64,000 nt of DNA from an uncultured Clostridiaceae bacterium (GCA_902477765.1 CABSIM010000001.1:1-64000); one strand, 5' to 3'. Positions 35,077 through 44,190 are shown, counted from the stretch's first letter. Translations and numbers: made by a program. Notes: generated by a model not told the origin, from the sequence alone.

Positions 35077-36255
35077 ATGAAAAAACGGAATCTTGTACTG
35101 ATGATGGCATTGGCCGCGTCGATGTCTCTTGGAGCCTGTTCAGGCGGGGGAGATGCTGAAAAGAGTGCAGGCCTGGGGCAGGAGACAGTAAACCAGGAGA
35201 ACGGATCCGGAGAGAGCGCCGGGGAAGAAACAGCAGAAGAAGAGGAAAAAGTAGGAGAGGCCGGAGAAACGGCAAAGGCGGACTGGACCATCGAGGAAGC
35301 CATTGAGAACCAGAAACATTTTTCAGGAAAGGGCTTTTATACGATGTATGCGGAGGGAACGGCTCTGTACGCTGCACCCAATGCGGTGAACGATACCAGA
35401 AGCTTCAGCCGGTATGCCGGGCTTGTTTCGGAAGGAACTGCAGGGAGTCAGATCCGCCAGATCCAGACGGAGGATTACGGGGATACGGAACTGATTCTGG
35501 ACGCTGAGGGAAGGCTGTGGTACGGCGGGAAGCAGATTTTTGACAACTGCAATATTCAGTATTTTGACTGTTTTTTTGTCACGGGTGCCGGATACACCCA
35601 GAACGTGGCCGCAGTGACAGCGGAGGGAAATGTGGTTTACTGCTCTGCCCGAAGCACGGACAGTGAGGTATACACAGCAGAGGGCCTTACAAATGTAAAA
35701 TATGTAGATACCTTCTGGGATGAGATGGCGGTGGTGCGCCAGGACGGAACGGCTGCCTACATGGACGGGGGCGAGATAACGGAGATGGAAGGCTGGACAG
35801 ACATTGCCATGATTTATCTGAACGGAGAACAGGATGAATACTCGGAGATTATCGGTTTAAAAAAGGACGGAAGCCTGGTGGCTCAGGCCATGGTGGGAAC
35901 ACCCGCCTATCCAGAGGAAATTCTCTCCTGGACGGATATTGTGCAGGTGATCCGGGGAGACGAGTATGTGGCAGGGCTGAAATCCGACGGAAGCTTTGTC
36001 TATGCCCTGGAAGCAGATGCCGGAGAGTATGCGAAGGAACTCTGCGAAGAAACATATGGGGTCTGGACCAATGTGATGGCTGCCGCAGAGGAAGCTGCAA
36101 TTACAGCGGATCGGAAGCTGCTGGGAGATGCCCGGCTTTTATCCTATGGATGGAACCTGGAAAATCCTTACACGGATGAAAAAGCTGCTCAGCTGGAAGG
36201 GGAGTATGACGACGATATGCACGCGGTTATGCTGACAGAACTGCCGGAGATATGA
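35077..36255 (+). CDS. Lipoprotein with RCC1/propeller-like repeats
   Basis: 392 residues. A lipoprotein signal (MKKRNLVLMMALAASMSLGAC, Cys21) is followed by a Glu/Gly-rich linker. A body of repeated strands follows with motifs such as ELILDAEGRLWYGG, VAAVTAEGNVVYC, MAVVRQDGTAAYMDGG and IIGLKKDGSLVAQ, the 'xxLxxDGxVxxxG' rhythm of RCC1/propeller blades. Begins 68 bases after the large surface protein with AGGAGGAAAAG. Resembles the next gene in layout, so the two are probably ancient duplicates. Function unknown; likely extracellular binding. Confidence 0.8.
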   Translation: MKKRNLVLMMALAASMSLGACSGGGDAEKSAGLGQETVNQENGSGESAGEETAEEEEKVGEAGETAKADWTIEEAIENQKHFSGKGFYTMYAEGTALYAAPNAVNDTRSFSRYAGLVSEGTAGSQIRQIQTEDYGDTELILDAEGRLWYGGKQIFDNCNIQYFDCFFVTGAGYTQNVAAVTAEGNVVYCSARSTDSEVYTAEGLTNVKYVDTFWDEMAVVRQDGTAAYMDGGEITEMEGWTDIAMIYLNGEQDEYSEIIGLKKDGSLVAQAMVGTPAYPEEILSWTDIVQVIRGDEYVAGLKSDGSFVYALEADAGEYAKELCEETYGVWTNVMAAAEEAAITADRKLLGDARLLSYGWNLENPYTDEKAAQLEGEYDDDMHAVMLTELPEI

Positions 36256-36303
36256 TGGAGGTCAGCGGTAGAACAGATTTTTAAAAAGAAAAGGAAGGGT
36301 TCG

Positions 36304-37584
36304 ATGAAAAAGAAAGCGGGACTTATATTGGCCGGTGCGCTGGCCCTGACTGTGATGTTAAATGGCTGCGGCGGATCAGATGCAGCGTCCGAAGGAAAAA
36401 AGGAAGCCGAAGGGCAGGAAATTGCTTCCGGAGAGAAGAAAGCGTCCGAGGAAAGAGAAGAAGAAAAGGAGGAGTCTGCTTCCGGCGGAGAAAGCCCTGG
36501 AGTGTCTGAAGGGGTTCAGGCAGCCCTGGACGCTGCGGATTCTCTGACAACAGGAGAATATTTCCTGCTTCCGGATGGTTCCGTGGTCACCAGAGGGGAA
36601 ACTTTTGACAATTTTGCAGGGGACTATGCGGCTTTGCCGGATGTGAAGAAAATTGCTGATTCCTCCAGCCAGACGGAGCTGCTGGCCCTGACGGAAGGCG
36701 GAGATCTGTATTTCCATCAGACGAAAATTTTAAGCGGTATAAAAGATGTGGTCTACAGCACCACCAATGTGAACCAGTCAGCGGTATGTATTTCCGATGA
36801 CACGATTTATTATGTAACGGTGCAGGATCCCGCCGATGTCAGTGTCCGGCTGCGGGAGATGAAGCCGGAAACGTATTTTGATGTGGGAGATAAAACGGTC
36901 AATTATTTTGAAAGCAATTATTCTTTCTCCAATCTGTCGCAGGAAGATATGGTATTGGCCGAGGGAGCCTTTGCCGGCCTGGGAGCGGAAAAACGGGACT
37001 TTTTCCTCCTGAATGAAGAGGGACAGGTGTATATGGACAATTCCGACGGAGTTTCCACCGAGTATCTGGGCATGGAATTTCTGGACTGGGATCATATGGT
37101 GCTTATTGATGCTGCCAAATACCGGGTGGGCGGTGATGCCCTGGACCCGGAATGGGAGCTGACCGTAGCAGGAATTCAGGGAGACGGCACCGTGAAGGCC
37201 TGCGGCTTATATGCGGATGAGATTTTAAGCTGGGGGAAGCTGAACTACATCAGTATGGATGATGGCGTGATCGTGGGTCTGACTCCGGAGGGCACCCTGA
37301 AAGCAACCGGAACCCTGGCTCAGTATGTGCAGGAAGACCTGGAGGCCTGGACGGATCTGGTGGCAGTCAGGGCAGGCAATCATACAGGCACCGTTGTTGT
37401 CAACGCCGTAGATGAGAACGGGACCTTTTACCACCTGCAGTATGATGATAAGATGAAGGAAAATGTAGTGGTTACCATGACTGCGGAAGGCGGATGCAAA
37501 GACGGGACCAGCTGGTGGTACCGGTACAGCCCCGACGGTACGGTTTCCCGTTCCGGCGGAGGAAACGGCTGGGAGATACAGTAA
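36304..37584 (+). CDS. Lipoprotein with RCC1/propeller-like repeats (paralogue of upstream gene)
   Basis: 426 residues. Lipobox MLNGCGGSD with Cys22, a charged Lys/Glu linker, then repeated blades (GEYFLLPDGSVVTRG, LLALTEGGDLYFHQ, FFLLNEEGQVYMD, VIVGLTPEGTLKATG). It lies 48 bases after the first lipoprotein with AGGAAGGG as ribosome site. Same surface operon as the putative peptidase; may be its substrate-binding or inhibitor-like partner, but nothing in the sequence proves that. Confidence 0.8.
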   Translation: MKKKAGLILAGALALTVMLNGCGGSDAASEGKKEAEGQEIASGEKKASEEREEEKEESASGGESPGVSEGVQAALDAADSLTTGEYFLLPDGSVVTRGETFDNFAGDYAALPDVKKIADSSSQTELLALTEGGDLYFHQTKILSGIKDVVYSTTNVNQSAVCISDDTIYYVTVQDPADVSVRLREMKPETYFDVGDKTVNYFESNYSFSNLSQEDMVLAEGAFAGLGAEKRDFFLLNEEGQVYMDNSDGVSTEYLGMEFLDWDHMVLIDAAKYRVGGDALDPEWELTVAGIQGDGTVKACGLYADEILSWGKLNYISMDDGVIVGLTPEGTLKATGTLAQYVQEDLEAWTDLVAVRAGNHTGTVVVNAVDENGTFYHLQYDDKMKENVVVTMTAEGGCKDGTSWWYRYSPDGTVSRSGGGNGWEIQ

Positions 37585-37591
37585 TACATGA

Positions 37592-37633
37592 AGAAAGGGG
37601 GTACACCGCGGCTTTTGCGGCATACCCCCTTTC
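37592..37633 (+). terminator. Bidirectional terminator between converging lipoprotein genes
   Basis: AAAGGGGGTA..CCGC pairs with GCGG..TACCCCCTTT. It serves both the plus-strand surface operon and the minus-strand gene ending at 37658. Confidence 0.85.
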
Positions 37634-37657
37634 TGGATGAAAGAACTTTTTACTGCA

Positions 37658-38485
37658 TTAATATACCAGATCCGCCAGAACCCACTGCTTTACCGAACCC
37701 ATAAATCCAGGCAGTTCTTCCCCGGTGATTTCCACATATTCAAAGCTGGACCAGGTTTCCTCCTGTTCCCCGTCTTTATCGTAGCTGACGGATGTGAGAG
37801 GATAACCGTCTTCATCGTATGTATATTCCGTCCATGCTCCGTATGGGTCATCTCTCCGGATGATATTTCCTGACTCGTCATAGGTATAATTCCACACGGA
37901 AGTGCTCTTGCTTCCATCCTCGTTCACGTTGATTTTCTGCAGAAGACGTCCGGAATCATCATAAGTCAGCGAATACCAGAAAAGCCCGGCACCGTTTGAG
38001 TGGATACATTTGTATTCGGAAAGCAGGCCTTTTTCGTCATAAACACAGGTTGTGGTACTGGCCTGATTGAGAGGAGACCAGGAGAGAGTCCTATTACTTT
38101 CATTCACTTCATAGGTACGTTCCTCCACCGTTTCCAGATAAGTGCCGTCAGGGGTGTAACGTTCAAAACCGGTATACATAGGACCCCCCTGGTAAATGGG
38201 CGAGTAGTAGGAGCTGATTGCTCCATCCTGGTCAGAGCGATGGATATATTCCCGTGTCAGGATCTTGAGGGACGAGCCGGAAGAGATATCCTCCTGCGGG
38301 GCAGAACTGCTCTCCCCGGATTCAGATGTCCTGGATTCCATGACTTTTTCAGGTACGCTGACTTCGGTAATGCGCTCTGCCGCAGAGCTTTCCTCAGTCA
38401 GTTCAGAGGTGCTGCGTTCTGTGCTGCAGCCTGCCAGAGAAAGAAGCAGTGTGCAGGCCAGAATCGTAGAAATCCATTTTTTCAT
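37658..38485 (-). CDS. Lipoprotein with YD/RHS-like repeats
   Basis: 275 residues. Lipobox SLAGCSTE follows a classic signal peptide. After a Ser/Glu linker come RHS-like YD motifs (CVYDEKGLLSEYKC, LTYDDSGRLLQKI, YTYDESGNIIRRDD, YTYDEDGYPLTS). The C-terminus is short, with no toxin or RHS core, so it is a small cell-surface protein rather than a polymorphic toxin. The ATG at 38485 follows AAGGGAG; an ATG seven codons upstream contains that ribosome site. Faces the neighbouring surface operon. Confidence 0.82.
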   Translation of the reverse strand: MKKWISTILACTLLLSLAGCSTERSTSELTEESSAAERITEVSVPEKVMESRTSESGESSSAPQEDISSGSSLKILTREYIHRSDQDGAISSYYSPIYQGGPMYTGFERYTPDGTYLETVEERTYEVNESNRTLSWSPLNQASTTTCVYDEKGLLSEYKCIHSNGAGLFWYSLTYDDSGRLLQKINVNEDGSKSTSVWNYTYDESGNIIRRDDPYGAWTEYTYDEDGYPLTSVSYDKDGEQEETWSSFEYVEITGEELPGFMGSVKQWVLADLVY

Positions 38486-38543
38486 AAAATGTGACTCCCT
38501 TTCCATGCGATAGGCCGCATAAATGACATTAATAATAGTATAA

Positions 38544-38573
38544 ATTATACAACTAATAATTGTATAAAGTCAA
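38544..38573 (-). promoter_or_regulatory. Promoter with embedded palindromic operator for the YD lipoprotein
   Basis: On the minus strand TTGACT, an 18-base spacer, then TATAAT. The spacer and -10 contain an 8-7-8 inverted repeat TTATACAA/TTGTATAA (38545-38567), a likely operator. Confidence 0.7.
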
Positions 38574-38624
38574 GAAAATTCAGCGGAAGACAGAAGAAAG
38601 AGTAAAATGTTAAAGATTACCTGA

Positions 38625-38653
38625 TTGTCAGAGAAAAAGTGAGATGATATGGT
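38625..38653 (+). promoter_or_regulatory. Promoter of the HTH-MATE-STAND operon
   Basis: TTGTCA (38625-38630), 17 bases, TATGGT (38648-38653). Confidence 0.55.
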
Positions 38654-38669
38654 ATAAACAGAACAGTTT

Positions 38670-39632
38670 ATGGAGATAAGGGGAATGTATGGGGTGAAAA
38701 AAAGTGTGGAGCAGGCATTGCTGGAGCTGGCAGAAAAATGCCTGAATGCAGGGAAAACAGAACGGCCGGAACGACAGTGGATGAAACAGGTGTACGACCG
38801 GTTCCGGGCAGAAAACGGGCAGATGGGAAAAGGGGCAGCAGATGAGCTGCTTTTCAGGAAAATGTATGCGGCTGAGCCGGGAAAAGAATCGGATACACTG
38901 AAAATCCGCTATTGGCGGACCGGAAGACATCTTCCTGTCAGCAGAGAACAGTGTGTGCTGTTTGGAAAAGCCCTGCAGCTGACAGAACAGGAAGTACGGT
39001 TCCTGATCCAGGGATACTGTGACCGGTGTGACCGGGTATTTGAGACGGTGACGCAGGACAGCATATATCAGGAACGGACGGCACTTCTGCAGAAACTGGC
39101 GGGGGAATATCTGGACAAGGTACATCCGGCGATGAGGGGGCAGCTGTATCACGCCGGATCAGAGCTGGTACATAGTCTTCGCCATCTGTATTACACCGAT
39201 GCCAAAAGCTATATTTATTCCCGGGAGGAAGAACGTTCCATCCGGGTGGGGCGGCATATTTCCAGTATTAATTACATGTCGGAGTTCGGACGTCAGATGA
39301 AACTTCTGGGAGAAATTCCCAGAAGAACCATGATCCGTCATCTGATGATTTTTGCCAATCCTTTTGTAAACGAAGAATGGCTCAGCCGATGGCTCACGCA
39401 GCTGGGATATCTGGGTCTGGACGAAGAGCACACCCAGGTGGACGGAAGCTGTCTTGACCGGCTGCTTCTGGGTTATCTCAGCCTTTACAGGGAGTGCTGT
39501 GCCGGGCTGGAACCGGCGCAGTGTCAGAACTGGCTTCGTCAGTCCAGCAGGTTTTTGGATGAATATCTGGAGAAACGGAAGAATACCAGTCTGCGGCTGT
39601 TTTATTTTAAAGCTTTGAGGGACTGGGAATAG
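38670..39632 (+). CDS. Uncharacterised protein with HTH-like N-terminal region
   Basis: 320 residues; alternative starts are ATG 38685 and GTG 38694, the latter nine bases after GGGG. Residues 75-115 (IRYWRTGRHLPVSREQCVLFGKALQLTEQEVRFLIQGY) resemble the helical HTH-adjacent segment of XRE-like regulators. The rest is helical with no enzymatic motif. No membrane segment. It is the first gene of a tight operon with a MATE exporter and a STAND NTPase, so it could be their regulator or a partner of the NTPase. Role not established. Confidence 0.7.
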   Translation: MEIRGMYGVKKSVEQALLELAEKCLNAGKTERPERQWMKQVYDRFRAENGQMGKGAADELLFRKMYAAEPGKESDTLKIRYWRTGRHLPVSREQCVLFGKALQLTEQEVRFLIQGYCDRCDRVFETVTQDSIYQERTALLQKLAGEYLDKVHPAMRGQLYHAGSELVHSLRHLYYTDAKSYIYSREEERSIRVGRHISSINYMSEFGRQMKLLGEIPRRTMIRHLMIFANPFVNEEWLSRWLTQLGYLGLDEEHTQVDGSCLDRLLLGYLSLYRECCAGLEPAQCQNWLRQSSRFLDEYLEKRKNTSLRLFYFKALRDWE

Positions 39633-39656
39633 GGGCGCTTTGGGGGGGATGATCAA

Positions 39657-40997
39657 ATGGTCCATTTTACGGAGAAACTTTCGCAGCGGGAACTGGCCGG
39701 TTTCCTGTTTCCGCTGATACTGTCCAGTGTTTTTCTGCAGCTTTACACTCCCATTGGTGCCGCTGCTGCGGGCCGTTTTTTGAATCAGGAGGCAGTGGCT
39801 GTCATCGGCGCCTGCAGTGCCTGGGATCTGATTCTGGATGCTCTGTTCATATCCATGACTACGGGATTCGCCGTTTCCGTTAACCGGGCGGCAGGCATGG
39901 GGAAGGAAAAGCGGCTCCGGGAAATGGTTCAGGGAGCGGTTCTGCTTTCTGTTATCATGGCTGCCGGCAGCTTTCTTCTGGCGCTTTTTCCGGGGCCGTT
40001 TATGGAACTGGCCAACATCCCGCCGCAGATGCGGGGGATCTCCAGGGAATATTTACGGTTTCTCCTTCTGGGAGGAGGCTTTCAGGGACTTCAGAATCTG
40101 CTCATATGTCTCATCCAGGGCAGCGGTGAAAGCCGTTTTCCCGCGGTGGTCTCCATAGGAGCGGTGGTTGTTCAGACAGGTCTTTCTCTTGTTTTCCTGG
40201 GATATCTGCATATGGGAGTGGAAGCGGTTTCCCTGGCGGTTTTGCTGAGCCAGGCAGGAAGCGTGCTGCTTCTGTCCGTCTATTTTCTGAAGAGCCGGTG
40301 GGGAATCCCTCTGCTCTTTCCTTTTAAAGGGGGAAATCCTTTTATATGGCGGGGGCTGGCAGCCAGCGGCATTGCCAAGGTCCTGATGACGTTTCTTGCA
40401 AATGCGGGGGCTTTTATCCTTCAGCGTCAGATCAACCAGTTCCCTGTGGATACCATTGCCGGCTACACCTATGCCAATTCTCTGATGAATCTGTTTACGC
40501 AGCCTCTCAGCGCCTATGTCATTGCTGCGAATATCATGTCGGCTCAGAATGTGGGGCGGGGCGACTGGAAAATGGCGGCTTACTGCAACCGGAGAATGAC
40601 GGTTCACAGTATGGTATGGTGCGCTCTGTACGCCGGAGCAGCTCCTGCGGCGGTCCCGGTTCTGATCAGGCTTATGGCGGGAGAGGGGGCTTCCGCACAG
40701 ATTCTTGCGGCAGGAACCAGCTGGCTGCTGGTGGTGCCGTTTTCCTATCCCTTCCTGGTATTTCTGATGATCTGCCGGAATGCACTTCAGGGAATGGAAA
40801 GGTATCTGAGCCTGATTCTGCTGGGATTTCTGGAAATGACGGTGAAGCTTGTGTCCGCCTGGATTCTGATTCCGGCTATGGGATACGGGGCGGTCTGCCT
40901 GAGTACTTTTTTTATCTGGGCGGTTCCCGGACTTACAGGGCTGTGGCTGTATAAAAAGAGGCTGAAAGAAGCGAAAAAGGGAGCAGAATGGGAATGA
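39657..40997 (+). CDS. MATE family efflux transporter
   Basis: 446 residues with twelve hydrophobic helices. Two MATE repeats are visible, beginning FLFPLILSSVFLQLYTPIGAAAAGRF and ASGIAKVLMTFLANAGAF. MATE proteins export cations, drugs or lipid precursors using Na+ or H+ gradients. Ribosome site GGGGGGGATG. The stop overlaps the STAND gene start by ten bases, so expression is linked. Substrate unknown. Confidence 0.9.
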   Translation: MVHFTEKLSQRELAGFLFPLILSSVFLQLYTPIGAAAAGRFLNQEAVAVIGACSAWDLILDALFISMTTGFAVSVNRAAGMGKEKRLREMVQGAVLLSVIMAAGSFLLALFPGPFMELANIPPQMRGISREYLRFLLLGGGFQGLQNLLICLIQGSGESRFPAVVSIGAVVVQTGLSLVFLGYLHMGVEAVSLAVLLSQAGSVLLLSVYFLKSRWGIPLLFPFKGGNPFIWRGLAASGIAKVLMTFLANAGAFILQRQINQFPVDTIAGYTYANSLMNLFTQPLSAYVIAANIMSAQNVGRGDWKMAAYCNRRMTVHSMVWCALYAGAAPAAVPVLIRLMAGEGASAQILAAGTSWLLVVPFSYPFLVFLMICRNALQGMERYLSLILLGFLEMTVKLVSAWILIPAMGYGAVCLSTFFIWAVPGLTGLWLYKKRLKEAKKGAEWE

Positions 40998-43093
40998 AAA
41001 AGGATATGGAGCGGGAACTGCTGGAGTGGAGGAAAAGGCTGTTCGAGCTCAGGAAGGCCTACAGAGATACGCCTCCGGGTTTTCGGGATGAAAAGGAAGA
41101 GCGGGCATGCCTGGAGAGTCTGTCCATCCAGCAGGAGGAATACCGGAAAAAACGGGAGCACTGTCTGGAGACCTTCTGGGAGCCGAAGGAGGAACCCTTT
41201 GCCGGAAGGGAACTGTATCTGGAGCAGATCCGGGATATTTTTCAGAAGGGAAAAGGGCCTGTGGTTTTATATGGAATCGGGGGAATCGGAAAGACGGCCA
41301 TTGCCAGAGCCTATGCCTTTCGCAGCCGGAAGGAGTACGATGGGGTGGTTTTCCTGTCCTGCAGCGGAGATTTTCAGATGGTCTTCGGAGACGATGTGCG
41401 TCTTCCTGTTTCCAATTTCCGGTATTCTCAGGATAAATACGGAGGAAAAGGCAGATATGTCCGGGAAAAGCTGAAGGTTCTTGCGCAGATTGCGGAAAAA
41501 CAGCGGCTGCTTCTGATTCTGGATGACTGCAACATGGAGCAGGATCAATATATGAAGCGGGTATTTGCCCTTCCCTGCCATATTCTGGTCACCACCAGAA
41601 GAAATCCGGCATCATGGGGCGGCTGCAGCGGCATTTTCGTGAAGGAACTGAAACCGGAGGAATGGAGAACTTTTGTCCGGCTCTACTGGGGACGGGAACC
41701 GCAGAAAGACACATGGGAGGAGTTTTCCAGATACTGGAAACAAGTGGGCGGCCATACCCTTCTGATGATGCTTCGGCTCCGGGGCATGAAAGCAGTCAGG
41801 AAGTTTCAGGAACTTCCGGAAGCCCTTGCGGAGGATCTGTTCTGCCGTTTCCCCCTGAAAAAGCCGGAAAAACAGATTCTGCGGGAGCTGGCCCTGCTGC
41901 CGGTCCAGGGAATCCGTGAAAACCTGTATTTCAGAGTATCGGGAGCGGATACAAGGGCCTTAAGACATCTGGAGAGCTGCCTTCTGGTCCGCAGTGAAAG
42001 CATAGAGGGGGGAAATGACCGTATGCTTTCCCTTCATCCCATCATTGCCGAGGCAGCCAGAAAAATATTCTTGCCGACACAATCCAACTGCCGCAGAATC
42101 ATCCATGGCTTTTACGAAATTGCCAGAAATTCCTGGAACTGCACATATCTGGACAATCAGCAGATTGAGCCTTATGTATTTGCCATTTTGCAGGTATTTT
42201 CTGAACCGGAGGCGTGGCTTGCCAGAGAGTTCGGTTCTATGGTGACCTGGCTGTGGGTTCAGGGATATTTTGAAGAGGCCAAAAAAGAGTGCAGGAAGCT
42301 GACCGCATCGGTAGAACGCCATTATGGAGTCTGTCACCAGATCACCGGAGAAACGTACCTCAAGATGGCGGCGTCCTGCTATAACGCCATGGACTTTGAG
42401 GAGTCAGAGAACTGGTATTTTAAAAGTTTTGACTGCATGAGCCAATGCCGGCCTTTCGACGACCGCTATTTCCATTACCGCAGTGCGGCCTGCTCCAAGA
42501 TTTCCCGCATTTACCGCTATCGGGGAGGAGAGGAGAACCTGAAAAAGGCACTGGAGTTAATCAGAAGAGCTCTTTTTTATGAAAAGAAGTACTGGGACTT
42601 CTGCGAGAAAAACGACATCTGGCATGAAGAGGATGACCCGGAAAACAGCTACCGGCACTGGCAGCTGGGAGAAGCCAGAATCCTGTTTGACTTAGGGAAA
42701 ACAGACGAGGCTCTGGAACTTGGGCATGAGGCGAGAGAGGGGATTCTCAGGGAGATTGAAGAGGGAAAAAATTATCAGTATGAGCGGAATGAATTCGACC
42801 GCTTTCTCATCAAGGCAATGACCGCACGGGGAGAATTCTCCGGGGCAGAGAAGCTGGCAGTACAGGTGGTGGAAACAGCCCGCATTTACCGGAAGGATCA
42901 GTCCAAGGAAATGGCCAGCAGCGAAGAACAGCTGGCGGACGTGTGGCTGGCGGCAGGGCAGTTTGAAAAGGCGGCCGGGCTTTACGGACAGATTGTGAGC
43001 CGCCTGGAGGAAGACGCTCCCTATCAGAGGCAATGGATTGAAAAGATCCGTGAGAAATGGAGAAAGTCTCTGGAACAGGCAGAGAATGGTTAA
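40988..43093 (+). CDS. STAND NTPase (NB-ARC-like) with C-terminal TPR-like repeats
   Basis: 701 residues, soluble. A short charged coiled-coil N-terminus of about 75 residues has no recognised effector domain. It is followed by the NB-ARC/STAND ATPase: P-loop GIGGIGKTA (Lys102), Walker B LLLILDDC (Asp179-Asp180), sensor region ILVTTRR, then a winged-helix segment. Residues about 440-690 are helical pairs typical of TPR (AASCYNAMDFEESENWYFKSF, LADVWLAAGQFEKAAGLYGQIV). STAND proteins include transcription regulators and NLR-like immune sensors. Overlaps the MATE gene, which is unusual for a defence gene. Confidence 0.85.
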   Translation: MGMKKDMERELLEWRKRLFELRKAYRDTPPGFRDEKEERACLESLSIQQEEYRKKREHCLETFWEPKEEPFAGRELYLEQIRDIFQKGKGPVVLYGIGGIGKTAIARAYAFRSRKEYDGVVFLSCSGDFQMVFGDDVRLPVSNFRYSQDKYGGKGRYVREKLKVLAQIAEKQRLLLILDDCNMEQDQYMKRVFALPCHILVTTRRNPASWGGCSGIFVKELKPEEWRTFVRLYWGREPQKDTWEEFSRYWKQVGGHTLLMMLRLRGMKAVRKFQELPEALAEDLFCRFPLKKPEKQILRELALLPVQGIRENLYFRVSGADTRALRHLESCLLVRSESIEGGNDRMLSLHPIIAEAARKIFLPTQSNCRRIIHGFYEIARNSWNCTYLDNQQIEPYVFAILQVFSEPEAWLAREFGSMVTWLWVQGYFEEAKKECRKLTASVERHYGVCHQITGETYLKMAASCYNAMDFEESENWYFKSFDCMSQCRPFDDRYFHYRSAACSKISRIYRYRGGEENLKKALELIRRALFYEKKYWDFCEKNDIWHEEDDPENSYRHWQLGEARILFDLGKTDEALELGHEAREGILREIEEGKNYQYERNEFDRFLIKAMTARGEFSGAEKLAVQVVETARIYRKDQSKEMASSEEQLADVWLAAGQFEKAAGLYGQIVSRLEEDAPYQRQWIEKIREKWRKSLEQAENG

Positions 43094-43104
43094 AGATCAC
43101 CTTG

Positions 43105-43133
43105 TTGACAGGGCAGAGGAGAAGGGATAATGT
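43105..43133 (+). promoter_or_regulatory. Candidate internal promoter before the small membrane protein
   Basis: A perfect TTGACA at 43105-43110 followed after 17 bases by a poor TAATGT (or GATAAT after 15). Confidence 0.4.
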
Positions 43134-43166
43134 GCAGAATAAATAAAAAACCAAGGAGGAGAGGTT

Positions 43167-43688
43167 ATGGTTTCACTGATTATCCCCTATTTTCTGACCT
43201 GGGTTGGAATCATCATCGGAAGTGTCCATGATTTTACGGCCATGGCTGTTTTTCTGACAGCGGTCGGCATGATATGGACGGCGATTGCATGCACCGTTAA
43301 ACATTTTTCAAAGCAGGGGACTTTGATTGCGGAGGCAGTCCATGCGGTGATCTGGATTGTCTGCAGATTTTTCCCCATGTTCGGAGCGAAACTGTTAGGA
43401 GGTGCGGTTGGTCTGGCAGCAGCCGTTGTGATCCTGGCTCTGGCCTATGTGTATTTCATCGCTCCTTCTGATGATGCGCCCCTTAAGGAGCGGCAGAAGG
43501 AAAGCAGACAGCAGCTTCCCGACCGGATCTATGATGACAGACGCACACCATGGGAGTGTACCTGGCGCAGCAAAACCAGCCAGGAAGCAGATTATGTCAA
43601 TAAAGAGACGGGCGAAACCATGCGCATTTATCACTACAATATCAGCGGAAACAGTGCCCGGACAGACAAAGGAACTTTCCGCTGGTAA
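43167..43688 (+). CDS. Small membrane protein, unknown family
   Basis: 173 residues: about four hydrophobic helices in the first 100 residues (MVSLIIPYFLTWVGIIIGSV, AVFLTAVGMIWTAIACTV, AVHAVIWIVCRFFPMFG, GGAVGLAAAVVILALAYVYF), then a polar tail rich in Arg/Lys/Glu. Ribosome site AGGAGGAGAGG. Family not recognised. It follows the STAND gene after 73 bases, with its own possible promoter. Confidence 0.75.
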   Translation: MVSLIIPYFLTWVGIIIGSVHDFTAMAVFLTAVGMIWTAIACTVKHFSKQGTLIAEAVHAVIWIVCRFFPMFGAKLLGGAVGLAAAVVILALAYVYFIAPSDDAPLKERQKESRQQLPDRIYDDRRTPWECTWRSKTSQEADYVNKETGETMRIYHYNISGNSARTDKGTFRW

Positions 43689-43744
43689 AGGACGGTCAGC
43701 CGGCAGCATATGGCCGGATGGCAGTTTAAGAAGGGGGAGACAGG

Positions 43745-44086
43745 GTGATATCCTATGGGCAGGTAATGGAAATTTTTCATGATTATTTATCAGAGACTTC
43801 CTGTGTTGAGATACTTAAGACAAAGTGGGGATATGTCCGGCTGTTCTGCGAAATGCCGTATTACGACAGTTTCGAGGCCGTGCTCTGCAGGACGCCGGAA
43901 GAACTGTTTGAGGAACTGCTGGATTATGCTCTTGCGGCGCGGGAATGCCGGCTGATGAATGAGATGAAAAAGACCAAGGAAGAAGCAGCTGAGGCAGTGC
44001 GGGCTGCGCGGCAGTTTTATATCGGGGAATTCCGGAGAAAAAATGAAAAAAGCGAAACACCGAAAGTGCTGCCTGGAAATAAATAA
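43745..44086 (+). CDS. Small soluble protein, unknown
   Basis: 113 residues from GTG 43745 (ribosome site AAGGGGGAGACAGG). Helical with a basic C-terminus; KTKEEAAEAVRAARQFYIGEFRRK is a probable amphipathic helix. No family recognised. Position after the small membrane protein suggests it ends this operon. A strong terminator follows at 44154. Confidence 0.65.
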   Translation: MISYGQVMEIFHDYLSETSCVEILKTKWGYVRLFCEMPYYDSFEAVLCRTPEELFEELLDYALAARECRLMNEMKKTKEEAAEAVRAARQFYIGEFRRKNEKSETPKVLPGNK

Positions 44087-44153
44087 TGCCGGATGTTCCG
44101 GCGCAGAGAACGGGAAACAGAACAGGGAAATGCCGGAAACGGCGGAGAAAAAG

Positions 44154-44190
44154 GGAGAGATCCGGAAGTTCCGGATTCCTCTCTTTTTTT
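44154..44190 (+). terminator. Intrinsic terminator
   Basis: GAGAGATCCGGAA pairs with TTCCGGATTCCTCTC and is followed by seven T. The following 44191-44517 region shows no gene, only AG-rich sequence and short inverted repeats. Confidence 0.88.

Noticed and set aside
43187..43709. Minus-strand frames opposite the small membrane protein
   Set aside because: No ribosome site and no family; the plus-strand frame has a good ribosome site and coherent membrane helices.
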